Positions 24,105-29,521 of a DNA stretch of 29,521 nt are shown in pieces (the stretch's first letter is position 1; the number at the start of each line of letters is the position of its first letter). The notes under the pieces are model-generated. The model was not told where the DNA came from, did not search any database, and was given only the letters and a program-made list of their open reading frames with translations. Source of the DNA: Lachnospiraceae bacterium (lineage in GTDB: Bacteria > Bacillota > Clostridia > Lachnospirales > Lachnospiraceae); the NCBI GenBank assembly GCA_009774235.1, contig VSNJ01000037.1:1-29521 (forward strand), read 5' to 3'. The position numbers and the translations under genes are program-made.

Positions 24105-24341
24105 CACAGTATCCCCCTGCTTTTCCCGCAGGCTCCTAGCTGCCTTTATGCCTTCCATGCCTTCCATCTGTATGTCAAGGAAAACGATGTCAAAACATTT
24201 TCCCAATGCGGACAGCCTCTCGCCTGTGGCATAGGCCTCTACGCGGCTTTCCGGCTTCTGTTCTTCCACTAGCCTGCATATATGCTCCCTGATCACTTTT
24301 TCGTCATCCATAACTGCAATATCCAAAATCCATATAGGCAT
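24105..24341 (-). pseudogene. Truncated response regulator (LytTR/AgrA-type receiver domain)
   Basis: The first 79 residues are a receiver domain: the acidic pair in AVMDDEK, the phospho-acceptor Asp in DIVFLDIQMEG (about residue 56), then GIKAARSLREKQGDTV. There the sequence runs into the end of the IS4 relic. The rest of the receiver (Thr/Ser and Lys switch residues) and the DNA-binding domain are missing. The style DIQMxGMxGIxAAxxLR is that of LytTR regulators, so the lost part was probably a LytTR domain. The ATG at 24341 follows AAGAAGTGA. No partner histidine kinase is in the window. Confidence 0.72.
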
Positions 24342-24686
24342 TCACTTCTTATATCGGCAGAAATTTTACGTTTTTCGGGCGAAGGGAACCAAACGGCTAC
24401 TTTTTGGGAACGAAAGGCAGAAACACAGTACAGAATTTCCAAAAATTTCTAAAATAAGTCTAAAGTTTTTCATTTTTTGTCCGATATATGCGCGGATGCC
24501 CCACAAGGCGGCACAAACGGAAACCGCAATGTAAGCATATTAACTCTGATTTCCCCGCTTTCCAAGTGGTTTTCTGATATAGACAGACCACCGCATATGG
24601 CGGTGGTCTATAGCGGCAGTCTGTGCATTTAACTAATATTTTATAAAATTTTCATTTTTACAGAGATTATTTACCAAGCCATCAAC
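24342..24686. other. 345-bp gap with one strong hairpin
   Basis: No gene is supported. A perfect 10-bp stem AGACCACCGC / GCGGTGGTCT with a 5-nt loop lies at 24585-24609, about 80 bp past the end of the GNAT-like gene. It has no T-tract on either strand, so it is at best an unusual terminator or an RNA-processing or barrier structure. Confidence 0.4.
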
Positions 24687-25460
24687 TCATTCTTCTGTAA
24701 TTGTTAAATTTAAAAATTTGATTCCTTTTTCAATATATTTATAAGAAGCAAGGAAATCGTATCTAAGTATTTTAGAATAATATTTTATTTTTATATCTTT
24801 TCCTATTTCTTTTTCTTTGGCCGGACCATCAGCAATGTATGTAGCCTTTATTCCTTTGACCTGTGCTCTGAAAGATATTTCGTTATATACATCAATATCA
24901 TGCCATATATCGTTTTCACAATATCCTATTATATCAAAGACTTCACTTGTAGCAAATCTGAAGCCTTTATCGATTGCGTCTTTCAAAAAAAGATAAAACA
25001 TTATAAAAAAGCATTTTCCGACTTTGCTTTTAGGCTTGACCCTCATATCACCTTTATACATGAGTGTATGATTCATTTTTGCAGAGCACAGTTCATCCCA
25101 CTTATCTTCAAAGCCTTCTTTAAAAAATAAATTGTTTTTTGAAATCATTTTTTCAAAATCTTCATTTTCAGCTATAATAAATGATTCTGGGGTTCCATCT
25201 TCATTCCAGATTCCCATCGATGTATATCTTTCAGGATGTTTTACTGCATCCCAAAGCAAGCTTTCGGACGTTTCAACTAAAGCTCCCTTTTTTCTAAACT
25301 GTGATTCACATCCAACCCCAAGAAGCGCTTTGTAATTTTCATCGTTAAATTTTACAGCACTCATAAAATCAAAAATTTCAGGTACTTCTTCAGCTCTTAA
25401 AGGATGTGCTTTAAGTACCATGTCTTTATATTTTACTACATAAGAATGACCATTATTCAT
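24687..25460 (-). CDS. GNAT-fold-like acyltransferase, uncharacterised, in the diaminopropionate cluster
   Basis: 257 residues; I do not recognise the exact family. The second half reads like a GNAT core. A hairpin GIWNEDGTPESFIIA (about 85-100) is followed by a strand LMYKGDMRVKP and a degenerate acyl-CoA loop KSKVGKC (about 145-150, instead of Q/RxxGxG/A), then the helix FFIMFYLFLKDAIDKGF, a strand RFATSEVFD, the helix NEISFRAQVKGI and a last strand KATYIADG. No signal peptide or membrane segment is seen. It is the last gene of the sbnA-sbnB-like unit, 52 nt after sbnB, with AAGGAG 8 nt before its ATG. Inference: it could acylate L-2,3-diaminopropionate or a derivative. The weak P-loop also leaves open a tRNA-dependent or other donor. 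Confidence 0.6.
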   Translation of the reverse strand: MNNGHSYVVKYKDMVLKAHPLRAEEVPEIFDFMSAVKFNDENYKALLGVGCESQFRKKGALVETSESLLWDAVKHPERYTSMGIWNEDGTPESFIIAENEDFEKMISKNNLFFKEGFEDKWDELCSAKMNHTLMYKGDMRVKPKSKVGKCFFIMFYLFLKDAIDKGFRFATSEVFDIIGYCENDIWHDIDVYNEISFRAQVKGIKATYIADGPAKEKEIGKDIKIKYYSKILRYDFLASYKYIEKGIKFLNLTITEE

Positions 25461-25512
25461 AAAATATTCTCCTTATATTTTTAATAGAGATCCTATATAA
25501 TTGGATTAATAA

Positions 25513-26508
25513 TTATGGAAGAAAATTCTCCATAACAGTTCCTATTCCATTTCTATCAGCCTTTGCAAGTACATATTTGCCTAATGCAAGATCAAGAACA
25601 CCAAGTCCGAATGGGCTGAACATTACTGGCTTCCCGCCAATTCTGCCAGGCTGCTTATTCTTTATAACATCAGCAATTCCACAGCGAACAAAACCAATAT
25701 TTCCAGTCTTATTAGCTGTAAGATGAATTGAAGTATTCTCACGGCAAACGTGATCAAGATCATCAACAACATTATCACATTTAAGAACAACTTCCGGATC
25801 AAAGTCACGAAGTGAAATGTTAAGGATAGTTGATTTTTCGTTGCATTCTGCAATATCAAACACATAAGGTTCGCCAGCAGTTGTTGCAAAAATAGTCAGC
25901 TGAGCAGCAGCCAAGACTTCTGAAACAGAGTTTACAATTTCAGTTTTGATTTCACCAATCAGCTTAACTACTTCTAAAAACTCCTTTGCTCTTTCAACGC
26001 TCAAATCATAAATAATTATCTTATTCAGCGCAGGGAAAGCAACTCTCATGAAACGATACATTTCTTCGTTGATTCTTCCACATCCAACAAATCCGATTGT
26101 ATCTTCGTTTTTATTTGAATGGAGTAACTTAGCTGCAATAGCTGCACTTCCAGCGGTTCTCTTTGCACTGATTATTGAACTTTCCAGAATAGCTTTTACA
26201 TGACCTGTGTCCAGTTCATTCATAAGCAGAACAGCTGATGCTCTCTCAATATTTCTTTCTGTATTTGCCGGGAAAGAAGATATCCACTTCATTCCTGCAA
26301 CATTATATTCTCCACCAAGATATGCCGGAAGTCCTATGATTCGATTTCTCTTATTTTCAGGAAATCTCAGAAAAATTGAATGTGGAAGCGAACTTATACC
26401 ATACTTATGTTCAACATATGCATTTGCAACTATTTCCATGATTTCTTTTTCTTTTTTTTCCAGAATAGAAGATATATCATTTGCTTTAATAATTTTTATT
26501 TCTTTCAT
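25513..26508 (-). CDS. SbnB-like N-(2-amino-2-carboxyethyl)-L-glutamate dehydrogenase
   Basis: 331 residues of the ornithine cyclodeaminase/mu-crystallin family. Marks that resemble SbnB rather than the cyclodeaminase: RIIGLPAYLGGEYNVAGMKW near residues 56-75, ERASAVLLMNELDTG, the SSIISAKRTAGSAA core, an NAD-binding FVGCGRINEE (about 139-148) and the ending SPFGLGVLDLALGKYV. SbnB oxidatively splits N-(2-amino-2-carboxyethyl)-L-glutamate with NAD+ to give 2-oxoglutarate and L-2,3-diaminopropionate. The start follows the sbnA-like stop by 3 nt with a GAGG site overlapping that stop, so the two are translationally coupled. No staphyloferrin-type siderophore synthetases are present, so the diaminopropionate must serve another product. 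Confidence 0.85.
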   Translation of the reverse strand: MKEIKIIKANDISSILEKKEKEIMEIVANAYVEHKYGISSLPHSIFLRFPENKRNRIIGLPAYLGGEYNVAGMKWISSFPANTERNIERASAVLLMNELDTGHVKAILESSIISAKRTAGSAAIAAKLLHSNKNEDTIGFVGCGRINEEMYRFMRVAFPALNKIIIYDLSVERAKEFLEVVKLIGEIKTEIVNSVSEVLAAAQLTIFATTAGEPYVFDIAECNEKSTILNISLRDFDPEVVLKCDNVVDDLDHVCRENTSIHLTANKTGNIGFVRCGIADVIKNKQPGRIGGKPVMFSPFGLGVLDLALGKYVLAKADRNGIGTVMENFLP

Positions 26509-26511
26509 TTT

Positions 26512-27552
26512 CTAATCCTCGGTTTCATTAATATTAAATCCCAATTTTTCACTTATCCATTCATCTGAGTAAACTGTATCAAGATAACGTTCTCCACGAT
26601 CATGAACAACGAAAACAACTGATGAACCATCTGGAATTTTGTCCATATATTTTTCCATTCCTCTAACGATTGCACCAGTAGAACCGCCTGCAAAAATACC
26701 TTCCCTCTTGAGGAACTTTCTGCATCCAATTACGCAGTCACTATCTGTGACCTGAATGAAATCATCTGCTATACCATCATAATACAGTGCAGGAACGACC
26801 GCTGCGCCATGTCCCGGGATAAGGCGTTTTTCACGCTTTGTACCAAATATAACGCTTCCCACGGCATCAACTGCTATCACCTTTGTATGAAGATTGTGCT
26901 CCTTGATATACTCGCTATATCCACGTATAGTACCACAGGTACTAACTGCACAGAATATATAATCCGGTGCAAAGCCAAGTGAATCAATGATCTCTTCCAT
27001 TGCTGGCCGATGTCCCTTCGGATTATATATATTAGCATACTGATTTGGACGATAGCTATTGGGGATCTCTTTAAGGAGCTGATTAACACGTTTAATCCTT
27101 GCCAATAAATATTCGCCAGTTTCCGTATCAGGTTCATTAACACAATCTATTTCTGCACCATACGCCTTTAATAGCCTTTTATTTGATTCAGTTGTTTTTA
27201 CATCAACAACACAAATAAATCTTAGATGCATTAAAAGACAAACCTGTGCTAGTGCGATACCAAGATTACCAGAACTTGATTCAATAATAACGCTATCTTG
27301 ATCGATCTTACCATTTTGTAATGCACTAAGCATCATATTGTATCCGCTTCTGTCTTTTGCACTTCCACCTGGATTTAGATACTCTAATTTTGCATATAAA
27401 TCAATTGTTTTATTATCATCTTTAAACAGATCATTCAATAAAACTAACGGTGTTTGACCTATAACATCAAGCAGACCGTATTTTACGTCGGTTCTTGAAA
27501 AAGAATTTTCACTATAAATTTTATTTTTCATTATAATATCTGAAAACAACAT
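26512..27552 (-). CDS. SbnA-like N-(2-amino-2-carboxyethyl)-L-glutamate synthase (PLP enzyme)
   Basis: 346 residues, cysteine-synthase fold. After a 23-residue lead the core begins KYGLLDVIGQTPLVLLNDLF. The PLP lysine is Lys66 in NPGGSAKDRSG, the substrate loop is ESSSGNLGIALA, and the PLP-phosphate loop is VSTCGTIRGYSEY. The tail (EGIFAGGSTGAIV, DRGERYLDTVYSDEW) is the one typical of SbnA rather than CysK. SbnA joins O-phospho-L-serine and L-glutamate. The ATG at 27552 has AGGA about 9 nt upstream; a second ATG at codon 8 is also possible. It is the first gene of the three-gene unit. No clear promoter could be found, and an IS200/IS605 relic starts about 50 bp upstream. Confidence 0.87.
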   Translation of the reverse strand: MLFSDIIMKNKIYSENSFSRTDVKYGLLDVIGQTPLVLLNDLFKDDNKTIDLYAKLEYLNPGGSAKDRSGYNMMLSALQNGKIDQDSVIIESSSGNLGIALAQVCLLMHLRFICVVDVKTTESNKRLLKAYGAEIDCVNEPDTETGEYLLARIKRVNQLLKEIPNSYRPNQYANIYNPKGHRPAMEEIIDSLGFAPDYIFCAVSTCGTIRGYSEYIKEHNLHTKVIAVDAVGSVIFGTKREKRLIPGHGAAVVPALYYDGIADDFIQVTDSDCVIGCRKFLKREGIFAGGSTGAIVRGMEKYMDKIPDGSSVVFVVHDRGERYLDTVYSDEWISEKLGFNINETED

Positions 27553-27639
27553 ATATAATCATCCTATTTTATATTTAATATTTGGGTTGTAACCTATTTG
27601 AACTTAACTACCACCGATTAAAAGCCGATAGGGTATTTC

Positions 27640-27712
27640 GGGCTAAAGCCCAAACTTTGCGACTGAAAGTCGCTTTGCAGGCTAAAACCTGTTTTTTTCT
27701 GACTAAAGTCAG
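27640..27712. repeat. Array of four small hairpins with a period of about 20 bp
   Basis: GGGCTAAAGCCC (27640), GCGACTGAAAGTCGC (27659), CAGGCTAAAACCTG (27678) and CTGACTAAAGTCAG (27699). Each has a different stem around CTAAAG or a close variant. They lie between the tnpA rump and sbnA, in the leader or promoter region of the operon. Confidence 0.75.
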
Positions 27713-27734
27713 CTGAAGAAACCTGCTGAAACAG

Positions 27735-27881
27735 TTAATCCTCCCCTTCTATTTTAAAGTTTTCATTCATTTCCTGCCTTCCCTGGTTTTCAATGTACTC
27801 TTTTATCGTTTTCTCATCTACTTCTCCTACTGTTCCACAAAAGTATCCTCTTGCCCACATATGCTGTCCCCACGCTCCCTT
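27735..27881 (-). pseudogene. tnpA: C-terminal fragment of IS200/IS605 transposase TnpA
   Basis: 48 codons reading KGAWGQHMWARGYFCGTVGE, VDEKTIKEYIENQ and an acidic tail ending at 27735. The LWARGYF-like and TVGxVDExTIKxYIExQ strings are the closing part of Y1 transposases, where the catalytic Tyr region is near. The N-terminal HUH histidines are gone. It is preceded by an in-frame TGA. Confidence 0.75.
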
Positions 27882-28054
27882 TCAGGATTACAAGCCCATT
27901 GCCAACCTCCCGCACACAGTATACCATAATTTACTTTTCCTAAAAGACAGCTTAAGCCGTACCGCCTAAAGACGGTGGATTTAGACCCCACGCTTGGAAA
28001 TTAAATTTACCATTCTATAAATTTATATTGTTGTTATTTTTGGATTACAATAAG

Positions 28055-28744
28055 TTATTGATTGATTTTTTCTATATCTGTAATTTGACCGTCAACAAGC
28101 TTTACAAGCTTTGTGCCGTATTGAGCTGACTCAGCAGAATGAGTAACCTGCACGATAGTTTTACCATACTTCTGGTTGATCTCACGAAAAAGCTCCATTA
28201 TTTTGAGACCAGTCTTAGAATCAAGGTTACCAATAGGCTCGTCAAGGAACATTATCTTAGGATCAAATACAAGTGCTCTTGCAATAGCAACTCTCTGCTG
28301 CTGACCACCGGAAAGCTCTCTTGGAGTAAGCTTTCTCTTATCTTCCATACCGATTATTTTGAGGCATTCATCAAGTTTATCCTTATAGGCGGACTTGCTC
28401 TTTCCTGCTATCATAAGCGGAAGTGCGATATTATCCTCAATATTAAGATTTGGTACAAGATTATAAAACTGAAAAACAAATCCTACTTCTTCATTTCTGA
28501 GCTTACAAAGCTCCTTATCTTTCAGTGTGCTTAGGTCAACATTGTTGATCTTAACAGAACCTGATGAAGGCATATCAAGTCCTCCAAGGAGATAGAGGAA
28601 GGTTGATTTACCGCCTCCGGAAGGTCCCATAATTGAAACAAACTCTCCCTGTTCAACGTTAAGATTGATGTCTTTCAATACGTGTGCTATTTCTTTTCCG
28701 TTCTGGAAAGATCTGTTAACATTTATTACTTCAATAACGCTCAT
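28055..28744 (-). CDS. ABC transporter ATP-binding protein (MacB/LolD type)
   Basis: 229 residues. The Walker A loop is GPSGGGKST (residues 40-48), followed by a Q-loop in VFQFYNLVPNLN, the signature LSGGQQQRVAIARAL, Walker B IMFLDEP and the switch-region His in VQVTHSAE. The phrase LLGGLDMPSSGSV is typical of the MacB/LolD/FtsE-related subfamily, which works with FtsX-like permeases in export or lipoprotein/peptide handling rather than uptake. A GGAGG site precedes the ATG. It starts 21 nt after the permease gene ends and is clearly co-transcribed. The cargo is unknown; possible roles are resistance to or export of a peptide or small molecule, conceivably the product of the neighbouring cluster. 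Confidence 0.92.
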   Translation of the reverse strand: MSVIEVINVNRSFQNGKEIAHVLKDINLNVEQGEFVSIMGPSGGGKSTFLYLLGGLDMPSSGSVKINNVDLSTLKDKELCKLRNEEVGFVFQFYNLVPNLNIEDNIALPLMIAGKSKSAYKDKLDECLKIIGMEDKRKLTPRELSGGQQQRVAIARALVFDPKIMFLDEPIGNLDSKTGLKIMELFREINQKYGKTIVQVTHSAESAQYGTKLVKLVDGQITDIEKINQ

Positions 28745-28765
28745 TATATTTATCCTCCATATCTA

Positions 28766-29509
28766 TTATTCATATTTAAGTTCCTGAACAACGTTTATCT
28801 TCTTGCTATTCTTCATTGTTGAGAGTGATGCAATGAATATTACTACTGCCAGAACAGCAGAATATATCGGAACTGAACTCCAATCAAATATAAGTGACCA
28901 TGGCAAAGACAAGACAATCAAAACTTTTGACATAAGCTTAATAACAAGAATGGTAAACGGAATAGATAATGCGATACTAATAACCACACAATACATATTC
29001 TCTGCAAGCACAAGTCCTTTACGCTTCTTTGCGTTCATACCTACTGAAGACATGACGGCAAATTCTTTTCTTCTCTGCTGAAATGAAATAGTAATGTTGT
29101 TGAATATACCGATTGAAGCTACAATCATAGCAATTATAGCAAATATACCAAGAAGAGTAACGATCTGCTGATTATTTGCTTCATTTACTTTCATAATATC
29201 TTCTTTTGACAAATATGTAACTCCAAAATCAGAGAGGACGCCTTTAAACTCTTTTTCAGCTGTGTCAGGCTCGCCAACTATATTAAATGCAATGCTTGTA
29301 GCTTCCTTGATATTTAATCCTTTTTTTATTATTTTAGGCTTTACAAATAAATTTCTTCCATTATTCCAAAGCTTACCATTATATTTTCCTATGATTCTTA
29401 ATGATAATTTTTTATTATCTACATCAACTTCTATACTATCACCAATATCTTTGCCTGTTTCTTTAGCAACATAATCAGTTATAATAACTGAATCATCTTC
29501 AGCTGTCAC
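28766..29509 (-). CDS. FtsX-like ABC transporter permease, C-terminal part
   Basis: 247 residues are visible: an extracytoplasmic domain end (VIITDYVAKETGKDIGDSI, RIIGKYNGKLW) and then the three C-terminal membrane helices of an FtsX/MacB permease (IVTLLGIFAIIAMIVASIGI; a middle helix; AVLAVVIFIASLS), with the coupling motif FAVMSSVGMNAKKRK between. The family is normally 400-900 residues, so the N-terminal part lies beyond the right edge. Just before the GTG at 29509 is an in-frame TAA (29510-29512). One base over, the codons before it (GAT GTT TAT AA) would continue the protein, so there may be a one-base frameshift at the edge. I treat it as a partial, possibly broken gene. Confidence 0.75.
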   Translation of the reverse strand: MTAEDDSVIITDYVAKETGKDIGDSIEVDVDNKKLSLRIIGKYNGKLWNNGRNLFVKPKIIKKGLNIKEATSIAFNIVGEPDTAEKEFKGVLSDFGVTYLSKEDIMKVNEANNQQIVTLLGIFAIIAMIVASIGIFNNITISFQQRRKEFAVMSSVGMNAKKRKGLVLAENMYCVVISIALSIPFTILVIKLMSKVLIVLSLPWSLIFDWSSVPIYSAVLAVVIFIASLSTMKNSKKINVVQELKYE

Positions 29510-29521
29510 TTATAAACATCT

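Larger units (their letters stand above)
27600..28010 (-). mobile_element. IS200/IS605-family relic
   Basis: On the minus strand the order is: an end-like hairpin at 27961-27976 (ACCG...CGGT around TAAAG, preceded by a TAAATCC-type sequence), a rump of tnpA (27735-27881) and an array of small CTAAAG-type hairpins (27640-27712). Hairpin ends flanking a Y1 transposase are the hallmark of this family. About two thirds of tnpA are missing, so it is immobile on its own. Exact ends are uncertain. Confidence 0.65.

Noticed and set aside
24342..24440. CGTT-type direct repeats upstream of the truncated response regulator, considered as LytTR binding sites.
   Set aside because: Spacing between the two best matches is about 17 bp rather than the 21-22 bp usual for LytTR sites, and the motifs are weak.
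1..29521. CRISPR arrays, tRNA and rRNA genes, and phage structural genes.
   Set aside because: None seen: the only regular short array is the CTAAAG hairpins, which have different stems and no spacers, and no tRNA cloverleaf or rRNA signature was found by eye.

Overview
The window looks like a chromosomal segment of a low-GC anaerobic Firmicute, most likely a Lachnospiraceae (Clostridium cluster XIVa) gut or rumen species. The reasons are AT-rich intergenic DNA with sigma-A type promoters, strong Shine-Dalgarno sites, a [FeFe]-hydrogenase-like sensor, a secreted GH53 galactanase, HD-GYP and GGDEF proteins, and an integrative element of the Tn916/Tn1549 integrase style. This assignment is inference from gene content and codon use.

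Left part (1-17,800), host core. In order: a sodium-coupled amino-acid-type symporter; a convergent diguanylate cyclase with a periplasmic-binding sensor; a cytoplasmic ferredoxin/H-cluster/chemotaxis-signalling fusion; a Ca2+/Na+ antiporter; a decayed manganese exporter gene (mntP) still preceded by a promoter, a yybP-ykoY-type manganese riboswitch and a terminator; a GH53 endo-galactanase with a ricin-type lectin domain; a convergent secreted SGNH/SASA esterase with an FN3 domain; then the minus-strand series aspS, PAP2 phosphatase, leuS, running on into the esterase; an HD-GYP protein; and the 3' end of hemZ. Three copies of a long palindromic repeat of about 230-255 bp lie in the intergenic gaps at 6.64-6.89, 16.37-16.59 and 16.74-16.99 kb. 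Their stems differ by compensatory changes while one 7-nt loop is nearly constant, which points to a structured nucleic acid.

Right part (17,820-29,521), accessory DNA that begins abruptly inside hemZ. It holds an integrase gene with a premature TGA, a 56-aa ribbon-helix-helix protein behind a consensus promoter carrying two palindromic operators, an excisionase-like gene, a regulator with two nonsense codons, a hairpin-rich oriT-like region, an intact mobC-like gene and a relaxase broken by three frameshifts. Then come a decayed IS4-family transposase that cuts off a LytTR-type response regulator, a compact operon of sbnA-like and sbnB-like genes plus a GNAT-like protein, an IS200/IS605 relic with an array of small hairpins, and an ABC transporter (ATPase and FtsX-type permease) that runs off the window. 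The mobile element appears immobilised, while the sbnA-sbnB-GNAT cargo has open frames and good ribosome binding sites.

How the genes fit together. sbnA/sbnB homologues are expected to make L-2,3-diaminopropionate from O-phosphoserine and glutamate. The third gene would then be a candidate for acylating it, and the nearby exporter-type ABC transporter may or may not belong to the pathway. This cluster and the structured repeat family are the two most promising undescribed items.
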